DNA from: Limisphaerales bacterium
Lineage (GTDB): Bacteria > Verrucomicrobiota > Verrucomicrobiia > Limisphaerales > UBA1100
NCBI GenBank assembly: GCA_014382585.1
Contig: JACNJL010000050.1
Coordinates: 43,968-107,967, forward strand
Direction of reading: 5' to 3'
DNA: 64,000 nt
Positions 27,298-36,620 of the stretch are shown piece by piece (position 1 is the stretch's first letter; every line of letters begins with the position of its first letter). Under the pieces are notes generated by a model. That model searched no databases. It was not told the origin of the DNA and worked only from the letters and a program-made list of their open reading frames with translations. A program made the translations under genes and the position numbers.

Positions 27298-30200
27298 ATG
27301 AAACTTTTCAAATCCATTCTTCTGCTTGTCGCAACCTCGGCAATCGCGGCGCCACCGGATTTCCACAAAGATGTCGCGCCGATTTTGCGCGAGTACTGCG
27401 CGGGCTGCCACAATGACGATGACCTCGAAGGCGAATTTTCGGTTGAGACGTTTCGGTCATTGATGAAAGGCGGCGAAAATGGCGCGGGCATCGTGGCGGG
27501 CAAAGCGGCGGGCTCGCATTTTTGGCAGCAACTCACCCAACAAAAAAAACCGCACATGCCACCTCGCAAGGAGCCGCAGCTCACTGCCGCACACCTCGCC
27601 ACGCTGAAGGCTTGGATTGATGGCGGGGCAAAACCGCCAGCGCATGACCGCTCCATCCTCGCCACGCTCAATGTGCCGAAGGTGGCTGCCGCGCATTCGG
27701 CGAAGCCTCCGGTCACCGCGTTGGCAATGTCGCGCGGCGGCATTCGGTCGACTGCGTTTTATGGCAAAGTGCTGGTTGGCAAACGCGCGTTCACTGGACA
27801 CTCAGGCAAAGTTAATGCGTTGTCATTTTCATCGGATGAGAATTTTTTAGTGGCCGCCTCCGGCGTGGTCGGCTTGCGCGGTGAAGCGGTTCTGTGGAAT
27901 CTCAAAACCGGTAAACGCGTGCGCACCTTCGGCGAAGGCCATCGCGATACGCTTTATGGCGCGGAGATTTCGCCAGATGATCACGTGCTCGCCACGGCGG
28001 GTTATGATCGGTTGATTCAACTTTGGAATGTAAACACCGGCCAACGGATTCGCACCTTGGAAGGGCACAACGGCGCGGTGCACGGCATTGCATTTAGTCC
28101 GGACGGCACCGTGCTCGCTAGCGCGGGTGGCGATTCGGCGGTAAAACTTTGGAACACAAAAACCGGCCAACGCCTCGACACACTTGGGCAGCCGACGGGC
28201 GAACAATTTATCGTGAGGTTCACGCCGGACAGCCAATTTGTGATTGCCGCCGGTGCCGACAAACAAATCCGCCTTTGGCGTTGGATGAGCAAAACAAAGC
28301 CGCGCATTAATCCGCTCGTGCGCGTGCGGTTCGCGCACGAGGATGAAATCACCGACCTGGTCATCAGCCCCGACGGCCAACGCCTCGCCACCGCCTCGGC
28401 CGATCGCATAATAAAAATTTGGACACTACCAAACCTCACCCCTGCACAAACCTTTGCCCATCAATCTGACGTGGTCTCCGCCCTTGCCTTTGCGCCCGAT
28501 GGAAAATCGCTGATTGTTGGCCGGATGGATGGTTCGACCGCGCAGCTCCAACTCAACACCGGCGCCATCCAAACCGCCGTCACTCAAACGCAGTCACACA
28601 CGACCATCGCCGAGGCATCATTGGTGGAGCTCACTGAACAGGAACCCAACAACGCGCCAAAGACCGCGATGGCCATTAGATTGCCCGCAAAAATTTCCGG
28701 TGTGATTCTTGATGACCCCGATCTCTTTCGGTTTCGCGCCAAAGCCGGCGAACAGTGGGTGCTCGAAATCAACGCCGCGCGCAGCAAGTCGCCGCTTGAT
28801 TCCAAAGTGGAAGTGCTCGACGCCACCGGCGCGCCCATCGAACGCGTGCGACTGCAAGCCGTGCGCAAATCGTGGCTTACCTTTCGCGGTAAAGACTCCA
28901 GCACGTCCGGCGATTTTCGCGTGTTTAAGTGGCGCGAAATGACGCTGAACCAGTTTCTTTATCTCAATGGCGAAGTGGTGAAGCTTTGGCATTACCCACG
29001 CGGGCCCGACAGCGGATACCTTGTTTACCCCGGTAGCGGCACGCGGCATACATTTTTTGACACCACGCCGCTGGCACACCCGTTGGGGCAGTTCGCGTAC
29101 ATTGTGGAACCCTTAGCTGCGGGCATCACACCGCCGGCCAACGGCTTGCCGACCTTCCCAGTTTATTTTGAAAACGACGACGACAGCCAGCGGCGCTTGG
29201 GCAAAGACTCGAAGCTCACGTTCACCGCGCCTCAAGACGGAGAATTTATCGCGCGTGTTTCCGATGTGCGTGGCGCGCAGGGCAAGGACCACAAATACAC
29301 GCTCACCATCCGCCCGCGACGACCGAATTTTTCCGTGAGCCTCAGCGGCATTGCCGACGTCCCCAAAGGCAGCGGCCGCGAATTCAGCGTGCGCGCGGTG
29401 CGGATGGATCATTTCAATGGCCCCATCCGCGTAGACATCACCGATGTGCCGGCAGGATTCCGCGTCACCACGCCCCTCACCATTGAGGCGGGACAAACAC
29501 AGGCTTACGGCGCGGTGTATCACGCTCCCGGAAAGCCGGGCACGCCCAAACCGATAACGCCCAATCCTGCGATCGACAAACTTACGTGGAAACTCTTCCA
29601 TGGCTCCTGGCCCAAAGTTCCCGATTGGAGCGCGCTCAAGCCGGTCAAGATCGGCGAATTGAAACACGGTTTTTTTAACATTGAACCCGCCGATCGTGAG
29701 GACAATTTTGGAATGCAATTTGAAGGCCAAATTAAAATCCCGAAGGACGGCAGCTACGAATTTATTTTGGCATCCGATGACGGGTCTCTGCTATTTATTG
29801 ATGGCAAAAAAATCGTGGACAACGACGGCCTCCACGGCAATGTGCGAAAAAGCGGCAAAGTAGATTTGAAGGCGGGAATACACGCTATCCGCGTGAGCTA
29901 CCTTGAGGCGGCGGGAATGGAAGAATTATATGTCGGCTGGAAAGGCCCCGGCTTCGCGGAGACTTCCCTCTCCTTTGCCGACGCCGCCCCCGCTAGCTTT
30001 GCCAAAGTCACTGCCACCGCCCGCATCAACGGCAAAGACGTCATCCATCCCGTCAACAATCTAAGCGGCTTGAAACTCATCGCCCAGCCCAAGCTTCAAG
30101 TGCAAGTCCTGCCCGCCAGCGGGAAACTTGCGCCGGGCGAACCGCTCGAGCTGACTATTGCGCCGGGCGAAACTATTTCGGCCCGGGTGGTGATCGAACG

Positions 30201-30444
30201 CAATGGAACCAAAGGCCGCGTTAGCTTTGGCAGCCACGATTCCGGACGCAACCTCCCCCACGGGATTTATGTGGATAACATCGGCCTCAGCGGTTTACTC
30301 ATCGTTGAAGGCCAAACCGAACGCGAATTTTTCATCACCGCTGACAAATGGGTGCCTGAAATGACCCGCCGTTTCCACCTCCGCACAGGTTCCGAAAAAG
30401 GCATTGTGTCACAGCCTATTCTGCTGCACGTAAAGAAGCGGTAA
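27298..30444 (+). CDS. PSCyt-WD40-PPC-PA14 multidomain secreted protein
   Basis: A 1048-residue protein with signal peptide MKLFKSILLLVATSAIA. A PSCyt1 heme motif CAGCH begins at Cys34. Six WD40 repeats lie at ~165-415 (e.g. 'GHNGAVHGIAFSPDGTVLASAGGDSAVKLW'); a closed propeller normally has seven. A PPC-like domain opens near 445 ('EQEPNNAPKTAMAIRLPAKISGVI'). A PA14 domain, usually carbohydrate- or surface-binding, spans ~760-895 ('GSYEFILASDDGSLLFIDGKKIVDNDG'). A beta-rich tail ends the protein. This is a typical PVC-type mosaic with no proven function; cell-surface redox or adhesion is inferred. It lies downstream of the DUF1501/DUF1549 pair. Confidence 0.88.
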   Translation: MKLFKSILLLVATSAIAAPPDFHKDVAPILREYCAGCHNDDDLEGEFSVETFRSLMKGGENGAGIVAGKAAGSHFWQQLTQQKKPHMPPRKEPQLTAAHLATLKAWIDGGAKPPAHDRSILATLNVPKVAAAHSAKPPVTALAMSRGGIRSTAFYGKVLVGKRAFTGHSGKVNALSFSSDENFLVAASGVVGLRGEAVLWNLKTGKRVRTFGEGHRDTLYGAEISPDDHVLATAGYDRLIQLWNVNTGQRIRTLEGHNGAVHGIAFSPDGTVLASAGGDSAVKLWNTKTGQRLDTLGQPTGEQFIVRFTPDSQFVIAAGADKQIRLWRWMSKTKPRINPLVRVRFAHEDEITDLVISPDGQRLATASADRIIKIWTLPNLTPAQTFAHQSDVVSALAFAPDGKSLIVGRMDGSTAQLQLNTGAIQTAVTQTQSHTTIAEASLVELTEQEPNNAPKTAMAIRLPAKISGVILDDPDLFRFRAKAGEQWVLEINAARSKSPLDSKVEVLDATGAPIERVRLQAVRKSWLTFRGKDSSTSGDFRVFKWREMTLNQFLYLNGEVVKLWHYPRGPDSGYLVYPGSGTRHTFFDTTPLAHPLGQFAYIVEPLAAGITPPANGLPTFPVYFENDDDSQRRLGKDSKLTFTAPQDGEFIARVSDVRGAQGKDHKYTLTIRPRRPNFSVSLSGIADVPKGSGREFSVRAVRMDHFNGPIRVDITDVPAGFRVTTPLTIEAGQTQAYGAVYHAPGKPGTPKPITPNPAIDKLTWKLFHGSWPKVPDWSALKPVKIGELKHGFFNIEPADREDNFGMQFEGQIKIPKDGSYEFILASDDGSLLFIDGKKIVDNDGLHGNVRKSGKVDLKAGIHAIRVSYLEAAGMEELYVGWKGPGFAETSLSFADAAPASFAKVTATARINGKDVIHPVNNLSGLKLIAQPKLQVQVLPASGKLAPGEPLELTIAPGETISARVVIERNGTKGRVSFGSHDSGRNLPHGIYVDNIGLSGLLIVEGQTEREFFITADKWVPEMTRRFHLRTGSEKGIVSQPILLHVKKR

Positions 30445-30447
30445 GAT

Positions 30448-30927
30448 TCAACCGCCGGCCTTGTGCATTTGCTGCGAGAGATAATTTTCGAGGCCGGTCA
30501 TCTGGATGAGGTCCAGCTGCGCCTCGGCCCAGTCCACGCTGTCTTCGGACTCCACCACCATTCGATCCATCAACTCGCGGCTGCCGGCATCCTTCAACTC
30601 AATGCAAAGTTTAATGGCCTCATTGTAAGTCGCCACGCCCTTTGTCTCCAGCTCGAGACTGTTTTCGATTTGCGCTTGCGGCGTGTCGCCCACGTTGATG
30701 ACATGGTAGCGGGAGATTGCCGGCACGCCGTCCAGATAAAGGATACGGTCGATCACCTCGTCCGCGTGTTTCATTTCCTCAATCGACTCCGCGTGAAAAT
30801 GATCCGCCAACTTATTGAGCCCCCAGTCGCGGCACATTTTGGAGTTGATAAAATATAGGTTGATCGCCGTCAACTCAATGGTCAGCCCGGCGTTTAATGC
30901 TTCAATGACTTGTTCGTTACCCTTCAT
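30448..30927 (-). CDS. bfr: bacterioferritin with altered ferroxidase centre
   Basis: A 159-residue protein, normal length for bacterioferritin, with MKGNEQVIEALNAGLTIELTAINLYF at the start (compare the MKGD.KVI.YLN of E. coli Bfr). Of the classical di-iron ligands, Glu18, Glu51, His54 and Glu94 are present, and so is heme ligand Met52. Positions 127 and 130, normally Glu and His, are Ser and Ser when 'VDWAE' is aligned without gaps to the canonical 'IDWLE'. It therefore may bind heme and join a cage but oxidise Fe(II) poorly, or work with another subunit. The Bfd-like gene lies 131 bp upstream on the same strand. Confidence 0.93.
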   Translation of the reverse strand: MKGNEQVIEALNAGLTIELTAINLYFINSKMCRDWGLNKLADHFHAESIEEMKHADEVIDRILYLDGVPAISRYHVINVGDTPQAQIENSLELETKGVATYNEAIKLCIELKDAGSRELMDRMVVESEDSVDWAEAQLDLIQMTGLENYLSQQMHKAGG

Positions 30928-31058
30928 AATTCTTTAATGGTTGCCGCGGTGAGTCGCGGTTAATTCGTTTTCAATAAACACAAGCCAGCACGGTAGCACA
31001 GTTTGGGCGAGTGAAAAAATAAAAATGTCTGCTACCGAGACTCATTCCCAGAAAAAAA

Positions 31059-31346
31059 CTACGCCGCCTTGCAATGGCACAGCGTTTGGATGTGCCCGCA
31101 GCCGGGACACAACGCGCACGGCCCGCACTCCGCCGGCAAACCCGCGATCAGCCGCTGGATGCGGCACTGGCAACTGCCGCAACCGCTGCCGGCCTCCGTC
31201 AGTTGCGTGACCTCCGCAATGGTTTCCGCATCGCCCTCGTCTATCGCCTCGCGAATGCTCGATGCCGTCACCTGATAACAGTGACAAATCAGCGTGTCGG
31301 CTGACTGCGTGCGCGTCTGCGCGGGCATGTCCAAAATCGTTGCCAT
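31059..31346 (-). CDS. bacterioferritin-associated ferredoxin-like [2Fe-2S] protein with Cys-rich tail
   Basis: A 95-residue protein from the ATG at 31346 (longer in-frame starts add a non-conserved leader). The BFD-like [2Fe-2S] motif is complete: 'LICHCYQVTASSIREAI' gives CxC and 'EAGSGCGSCQCRIQRLI' gives CxxC. Bfd donates electrons to bacterioferritin heme to release stored iron, which fits the neighbouring bacterioferritin. The tail after ~70 adds seven more cysteines (CGPCALCPGCGH..LCHC), not seen in ordinary Bfd, and might hold a second metal site or zinc. Confidence 0.85.
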   Translation of the reverse strand: MATILDMPAQTRTQSADTLICHCYQVTASSIREAIDEGDAETIAEVTQLTEAGSGCGSCQCRIQRLIAGLPAECGPCALCPGCGHIQTLCHCKAA

Positions 31347-31467
31347 CGTGCGAAAGCGACCCAGACATCGGGCAAAACCGATGGCAAGGCAAGCATTATT
31401 TGAGACTGAGTCACATTTGCAGGTATTCAAAAATACTCACTAAATTGGGCATTTCCTCGAATCGATC

Positions 31468-32949
31468 TCAGCGTTGTTCTGTTTTGTGGATTTTTTGGAA
31501 GGTACGCTCAAGGCGTTCGACGATTCCGTTTTCCTGGGGCGCGAAATTCTTTTGTTCATCCGGATGGGTTTTCATATTCGCTAGAAAATAGGGTATTCCG
31601 AATGATTTGCCCTTCGGTTGTTGACGACCGCCCGAGCCATTGCCGAGCACCAACTTCCAATCGCCATCGCGAATGGCGAACATTCCACCGGAAGAATGAT
31701 GAATCACCGGTGGCCGCGAATATTTTTTCTCATCGCCCAACAACAACGGCAAAAAACTAAAGCTGTCCGCTGCCGCGCCCTTGGGAATCTTCGCGCCTGC
31801 CACAGCGGCCGCAGTGGCGAAGAGGTCTGTGTGTGTGATTACGCGTGCGCTTTGGCTTCCCGGTTTCACCTTGCCCGGCCAGCGCACGAAGAATGGTACG
31901 TGATGGCCCCCTTCCCAAATATCCGCTTTGGTGCCGCGCCACGGGCCGTTGGCGGTGTGGTGTTTGGAATTGTATTGTTGTTTGCCCGGTTCAGTGACGT
32001 GATCAGGCTCGCCGTCAATTCGATGCATGAAGGACCCGTTGTCACTGGTGAATATGACGAGTGTATTATCGGCGAGCTTGGTTTCGTCCAGCGCCTTGAG
32101 CACTTGGCCGACGGTGTCGTCGACGTTCATCACAAAATCGCCGTACGGGCCAAGGCCGGTCTTGCCCTTGAAACGCGGATGCGGCGTCACCGGTTTGTGC
32201 GGGCCAGTGAGCGGCAGATAAAGAAAGAAAGTTTTTTCCTCCTTCGCCATCCGTTCAAGAAATCCCGCCGCGCGCGCGGCCAACACATCGAGGCCTTTTT
32301 CAAATTCAAAGTCATCCGAACGCGGACCTTTGCGAATGAACGCGGGGAACTTCACCGCCGCCTGTTGAATCGTCGGTGCCTTTGCGAAGCGATCATTTTC
32401 AATCCAAACATACGGCGCCATATCCAGCGACGCACTCACACCGAAGTATTCGTGAAAACCGCGCGTGATCGGACTATCCGCGATGGGCTTGGTGTAATCC
32501 ACGTTGCCATCGCCATCCCAACGTTCCGGCCCCGGCTTGGCACCCTCGCGGCGCGTCATATTCATCCCAAGATGCCATTTACCAATCGCCGCAGTATGGT
32601 AGCCCGCGCTTTGCAAAACCGAACCCACCGTCGGCCGATCCTTTTCAATCAATGGCGCGCTGTATCCGCCGAGCACCCCGCGCTTCAACCGCGACCGCCA
32701 GCAAGACCGCCCAGTGATAACTCCATACCGCGTGGGCGTGCAGACCGCCGAAGGACTATGCGCATCGGAAAACGTCATCCCCTCCTTTGCGAGCCGATTG
32801 AGATGCGGCGTGGGAATTTTCGAATTGGCGTTCAGCGCCTGCACATCCCCATAGCCCATATCATCAGCCAAAAAAATTACAATATTCTGCTTCGCCGCCT
32901 GAACGGACACCGCAAACATAAATGCAACAAAAATCAAAAAGTGTTTCAT
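31468..32949 (-). CDS. secreted arylsulfatase
   Basis: A 493-residue protein; the ATG at 32949 starts the signal peptide MKHFLIFVAFMFAVSVQA. DD at 29-30, signature AVCTPTRYGVITGR with Cys70, then 'GYHTAAIGKWHLGMNM' and 'VIFTSDNGSFMHRIDGEPDHV'. 'GPHKPVTPHPRFKGKTGLGPYGDFVMNVDDTVGQVLKAL' is typical of arylsulfatase-A-type enzymes. The SGNH esterase gene lies 106 bp upstream on the same strand, so combined removal of sulfate and ester groups is plausible. The specific substrate is unknown. Confidence 0.93.
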   Translation of the reverse strand: MKHFLIFVAFMFAVSVQAAKQNIVIFLADDMGYGDVQALNANSKIPTPHLNRLAKEGMTFSDAHSPSAVCTPTRYGVITGRSCWRSRLKRGVLGGYSAPLIEKDRPTVGSVLQSAGYHTAAIGKWHLGMNMTRREGAKPGPERWDGDGNVDYTKPIADSPITRGFHEYFGVSASLDMAPYVWIENDRFAKAPTIQQAAVKFPAFIRKGPRSDDFEFEKGLDVLAARAAGFLERMAKEEKTFFLYLPLTGPHKPVTPHPRFKGKTGLGPYGDFVMNVDDTVGQVLKALDETKLADNTLVIFTSDNGSFMHRIDGEPDHVTEPGKQQYNSKHHTANGPWRGTKADIWEGGHHVPFFVRWPGKVKPGSQSARVITHTDLFATAAAVAGAKIPKGAAADSFSFLPLLLGDEKKYSRPPVIHHSSGGMFAIRDGDWKLVLGNGSGGRQQPKGKSFGIPYFLANMKTHPDEQKNFAPQENGIVERLERTFQKIHKTEQR

Positions 32950-33055
32950 AGAGTCGCGAAGCATCCCGCACACCCGTGCGTAGCACAAGAAAAACAGAAT
33001 GATTTAAACACAGATGAGCAGGGTAAAAAACCCTGTGCGTCATGAGCATCTACGC

Positions 33056-34135
33056 TCATTCAATGTTCAATGCCTTGCGCAGCACGGGTTCGAAGGCGTT
33101 GGCTTGGCGGAAGAAGCCGAGGTCGTTGGGATGGGAGGAGTCGGTGGTGCCCTCGGCGTCGTCGCCCAGCAGCAAGTCGCCCCCGAGGTAGTGGAGGTTT
33201 TTCACGCCTTCGGATTTTAATTGCCTGAAAACTTTTTGCAATGCAGCGTGATTGTCATCGTGATGTTTTGCTCGCGCCGGCGTCAGCCACGAACCGGCGT
33301 TGCGACGGTCTTCCACCAGCAAAATCGGCGTGTGCGGACGCGCCTTGCGAAGCTGCCGAACCAAAGGCGCGCACCGCTCGGTGACCATCGCCGCGTTCAT
33401 GTTCGGCAGACAATCGATGATGTAGCAGGCGGCATTCACCTCCACCATCAGGTCACCGACTTCCTTGTGCATTTTGCCGTTGCCGGAAAAGCCAATATTG
33501 ATGACCGGCATTTCCAGCCGCCTTCCAAGGATCGCCGTGTGCACCATGCCCGGCCGCGAGGCGCAGGCGCCGTGCGTGATGGACGTGCCATAAAAAATCA
33601 GCGGCTTCGCCTTGCGCGGCGCGAGCCGTTCAAACTTCGCCCCCGTCGGCACACCAATCGCCAGCGACTCCGTGCCATTATACAGCGGCAAATAAATCGC
33701 GTACTCGCGCAACCCCGATGCAATGCCGCTGAGCAGCGTGACTTGCATCTCCTGTTTGCTCGGTCGCGTGGCGGCGGCCCACCGCCATTTCCCTTTCGCA
33801 TCGCGCGCGTACAAATCCAGCCCGCTTACCCCGCTCGGTGGCATGTGCGCCATGCCGAGATTCGGGCTCAGCACTTTCCATTTCGCTTGGATGGCGTTGG
33901 CGTTGGTCTTAAACCGCACCATCATTCCCGCGCTGTGCCGGCTCAAGCTCCACACTGATTTGGTCACCGTCTCCTCGGCCTTCGCCGGGAACCGGTCAAA
34001 CCACCGCACCCGATCCTGATCACCCCAACCGCGGCCTTCCACGCCCCATTGCGTGACATCGTGCCACTGAATTTTCCCTTGGCCGAAACCATCGAGCGCG
34101 AAACACGCGAACACAAAAAGCAAAAGGCGTTTCAT
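33056..34135 (-). CDS. secreted SGNH/GDSL esterase with GxDLY N-terminal domain
   Basis: A 359-residue protein with signal peptide MKRLLLFVFACFALDGFG. Residues ~25-170 are a beta-sandwich with the GLDLYARD motif (~106) of the 'GxDLY' N-terminal domain that precedes SGNH hydrolases. The catalytic part has Ser185 in YGTSITHG, the GFSGNG block at 215-220, Asn245 (LPN) and the D332/H335 pair in TDSSHPND. These enzymes deacylate glycans. The gene is divergent from the SMP-30-like gene at 34222; the 86-bp gap 34136-34221 should hold both promoters. Confidence 0.88.
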   Translation of the reverse strand: MKRLLLFVFACFALDGFGQGKIQWHDVTQWGVEGRGWGDQDRVRWFDRFPAKAEETVTKSVWSLSRHSAGMMVRFKTNANAIQAKWKVLSPNLGMAHMPPSGVSGLDLYARDAKGKWRWAAATRPSKQEMQVTLLSGIASGLREYAIYLPLYNGTESLAIGVPTGAKFERLAPRKAKPLIFYGTSITHGACASRPGMVHTAILGRRLEMPVINIGFSGNGKMHKEVGDLMVEVNAACYIIDCLPNMNAAMVTERCAPLVRQLRKARPHTPILLVEDRRNAGSWLTPARAKHHDDNHAALQKVFRQLKSEGVKNLHYLGGDLLLGDDAEGTTDSSHPNDLGFFRQANAFEPVLRKALNIE

Positions 34136-34221
34136 AGCGCGAGTTTTCCAGAAATATCACGTGCGGTCAATCATCGGCAGCCTTGACGCCGCTACTCAGC
34201 CCAGTAGCCTTGGGCGCTGCC

Positions 34222-35256
34222 ATGAAATTCCATCGCAAACTTTCCCGCCGTAAATTTCTCCAAACCTCCAGCGCGACCGCCGCTTTCGCCATCCACACCC
34301 CCGCGCGTGCCGCAGGCATCAGCGGGCAGTATGCCGGATTGAAGAGTGGCAAATTTCTTGGCGAGGTGAAGACGCTGGCGACGGTGGAGGATCGGAAAGT
34401 GTTTTTGGAGGGGCCGGCGGTGGGGGCGGATGGGGATGTGTTTTTTACGAATGTGCCGATGGAGAAGATTTTGCGGTGGTCGGTGAAGGGGAAAAAGCTG
34501 GCGACGTTCCGCGAGAAATCGAACAAGGCGAACGGGTTGTTGTTTGACCCGAAGGGACGGCTGCTCGCGTGCGAGGGCGGAGCGGGGCGCGTGACGCGAA
34601 CGGACCTGGCCACCGGGAAAATTTCAGTGTTGGCAAATAAGTTCAACGACTTTCCATTGGCGGCACCGAACGACCTCGAGCTGACCGCGAGTGGCAAGTT
34701 GTTTTTCACCAGCCGCCCCGGCACGCCCGACCCGAAGAAGGGCAATCCAAACGCCGTCTATCGGCTCGACCTCGCCACTGGCAAGCTGCACCAGCCGCTG
34801 GCGTGGCCCAAGGTGCACATGCCCAATGGCATCGTCATCGCGCCCGACGGCAAGACGCTGTACCTCATCGAGGCGCATCCGGACGCCAACCGCAACCGCA
34901 GCATCCTCGCCTTCGACCTCGACCAGAGCGGGCAACTTTCCAATCGCCGCACGCACATCAACTTTTATCCCGGACGCAGTGGCGATGGCATGTGCATTGA
35001 CGCCGAGGGCAACCTCTACGTCGCCGCCGGCCTGCACAAGACGCGCCGCACCAGCGAGACCCTCGACACCCGTCCGGGCATCCACGTCATCTCGCCGCAG
35101 GGCAAACTCATCGCCTTTCGCCAAACCCCCACCGACACCCTCACCAACTGCACCTTCGGCGGCTCCGACCTGCGCACGCTCTACATCACAAGCGGCGCGC
35201 ACCTGCACAGCATTCGCACCGCCATCCCGGGCAAGGCTTCGTACAAGATTGGGTAA
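34222..35256 (+). CDS. Tat-exported SMP-30/gluconolactonase-like protein
   Basis: A 344-residue protein; the ATG at 34222 begins a Tat signal (KLSRRKFLQTSSATAAFAIHTPARA). Six-bladed propeller blocks of the SMP-30/LRE family follow: 'VFLEGPAVGADGDVFFTNVPMEKILRW', 'KANGLLFDPKGRLLACEGGAGRVTR', 'FPLAAPNDLELTASGKLFFTSR', 'MPNGIVIAPDGKTLYLIEAH' and 'GDGMCIDAEGNLYVAAG'. Glu, Asn and Asp at these positions are the usual divalent-metal ligands. Family members hydrolyse sugar lactones, a step that follows sugar oxidation. The MFS gene starts 8 bp later, probably in the same operon. Confidence 0.88.
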   Translation: MKFHRKLSRRKFLQTSSATAAFAIHTPARAAGISGQYAGLKSGKFLGEVKTLATVEDRKVFLEGPAVGADGDVFFTNVPMEKILRWSVKGKKLATFREKSNKANGLLFDPKGRLLACEGGAGRVTRTDLATGKISVLANKFNDFPLAAPNDLELTASGKLFFTSRPGTPDPKKGNPNAVYRLDLATGKLHQPLAWPKVHMPNGIVIAPDGKTLYLIEAHPDANRNRSILAFDLDQSGQLSNRRTHINFYPGRSGDGMCIDAEGNLYVAAGLHKTRRTSETLDTRPGIHVISPQGKLIAFRQTPTDTLTNCTFGGSDLRTLYITSGAHLHSIRTAIPGKASYKIG

Positions 35257-35264
35257 CCGCCGCC

Positions 35265-36503
35265 ATGCAGACCCAACTCAAAGTCAAACTGTCGTTCTTT
35301 AATTTCCTCCAATATTTCGTGTGGGGCAGTTGGTATGTGACCATGGGCGCCTATCTCACGAATACCCTCAAGTTCGACGGACAGGAAGTGGGCGCGGCTT
35401 ACAGTGCATTTGCTATCGGCTCGATGATTTCGCCCTTCCTCGTGGGGCTTCTGGCCGACCGCTATTTTGCCTCGGAGAAATTGCTCGCCGTGTTTTCGTT
35501 GATTGGGGGCGGTCTCCTCTGTCTGCTGCCGAGCCTCACCACTTTCCTGCCGTTTTACTCCACGCTCATCCTTTATTGCGCGCTGTACACGCCTACGCTT
35601 GCCTTGGGCAATTCCCTCGCGCTCACCCATCTTGAAGACTCGAAGACCGCCTACCCGCGTGTGAAATTGTGGTCGGCGGCCGGGTGGATTGGCGGGTTGT
35701 TCACACTATCATTTCTGCTGGACGGCGAACTATCCTCCATTCAGTTCTACCTCGCTGGAGGCGTCTCCATCGGCTTGGCGATTTTCTCGCTGAAACTGCC
35801 GCACACCCCGCCCAAGAAAACCGCCGAAAACATTAGTCTCAGTGAACTGCTCGGCCTCGATGCGCTGGCGCTGATGAAAAAACCCTCTTTCGCAATTTTC
35901 ATTGGCTGCATGTTTCTGATCTGCATCCCGCTTTATTTTTATTTTGTCATGTTGGGCATTTTCTTGGCGGAACTGGATTGGACCAACCTCGCCGTAAAGA
36001 CGTCCCTAGCACAGGTCTCAGATATTATCTTCATGTTTTTCCTGCCCATCATGCTGAAAAAGTTTGGCTATAAGAAAACCATTTTCCTCGGCATCCTTGC
36101 CTGGACTGCCCGCTACTTTTGCCTCGGTGCCAGTGTCGGCGCCACCACCCTCGCGGCCCCGCTCATCTTTGGGGCCATCCTGATGCACGGCGTGTGCTAC
36201 GATTTTCTGTTCATCGCCGGGCAACTTTATGTTGATGATGAGGCCAACCCAAAAATCCGCGCCGCCTGCCAAGGCTTCATCGCGTTCATTCTCTGGGGCG
36301 TGGGTGCTTTCGTCGGCACGATGCTCGCCGGGGCGGTTTTGAAAAAATACGAATACGTCAAAATCGTTGAGGGAACCGAAAAGACTTTTCACGACTGGGC
36401 CAGCATTTGGCCCGTGCCGGCATATCTCTCAGTTGGCGTGCTGATTATCTTCGCCCTGTTCTTCCGGGAACCGAAGGCCAGTGGCGGGGGAGAGGTCCAA
36501 TAA
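35265..36503 (+). CDS. MFS transporter, nucleoside:H+ symporter (NHS)-like
   Basis: A 412-residue integral membrane protein with about 12 hydrophobic segments. The N-terminal 'LSFFNFLQYFVWGSWYVTMGAYL' and 'AYSAFAIGSMISPFLVGLLADRYFASEKLLAV' are typical of the NupG/XapB-like NHS branch of the major facilitator superfamily. PVC members of this branch are often beside sugar-degrading genes and may carry sugars or sugar acids rather than nucleosides; the substrate here is unknown. The short 8-bp spacing to the lactonase-like gene suggests a shared transcript and possibly import of the lactonase product. Confidence 0.9.
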   Translation: MQTQLKVKLSFFNFLQYFVWGSWYVTMGAYLTNTLKFDGQEVGAAYSAFAIGSMISPFLVGLLADRYFASEKLLAVFSLIGGGLLCLLPSLTTFLPFYSTLILYCALYTPTLALGNSLALTHLEDSKTAYPRVKLWSAAGWIGGLFTLSFLLDGELSSIQFYLAGGVSIGLAIFSLKLPHTPPKKTAENISLSELLGLDALALMKKPSFAIFIGCMFLICIPLYFYFVMLGIFLAELDWTNLAVKTSLAQVSDIIFMFFLPIMLKKFGYKKTIFLGILAWTARYFCLGASVGATTLAAPLIFGAILMHGVCYDFLFIAGQLYVDDEANPKIRAACQGFIAFILWGVGAFVGTMLAGAVLKKYEYVKIVEGTEKTFHDWASIWPVPAYLSVGVLIIFALFFREPKASGGGEVQ

Positions 36504-36539
36504 AAAACGGCGGCGCTGAACTTACGCTAAACTAAAGGC

Positions 36540-36596
36540 GGACTCGCAGGCTCGTCCCTCCATTGTGAGGGGTTGGAGGGACGAGCCTGCGAGTCC
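36540..36596. repeat. REP-like palindrome, 22-bp perfect arms
   Basis: The arm 36540-36561 (starting GGACTCGCAGGCTCGTCC) and its exact complement 36575-36596 flank a 13-nt loop. The element sits between the convergent MFS and sulfatase genes, where it could terminate both transcripts. The same arms recur at 56693-56767, and a degraded single arm lies at 24897-24914. Confidence 0.85.
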
Positions 36597-36620
36597 GTAA
36601 GCGGTCGTCTAATTCACAAA

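Noticed and set aside
31042..31392. 116-codon minus-strand open frame overlapping the Bfd-like gene
   Set aside because: The alternative frame at 31059-31346 contains the full [2Fe-2S] motif; this one has no signature.
31618..33045. 475-codon plus-strand open frame
   Set aside because: It is antisense to the arylsulfatase at 31468-32949, with no recognisable family pattern.
36540..36596. insertion sequence end
   Set aside because: No transposase gene or target duplication is visible in the window; the size fits a small REP-like palindrome.
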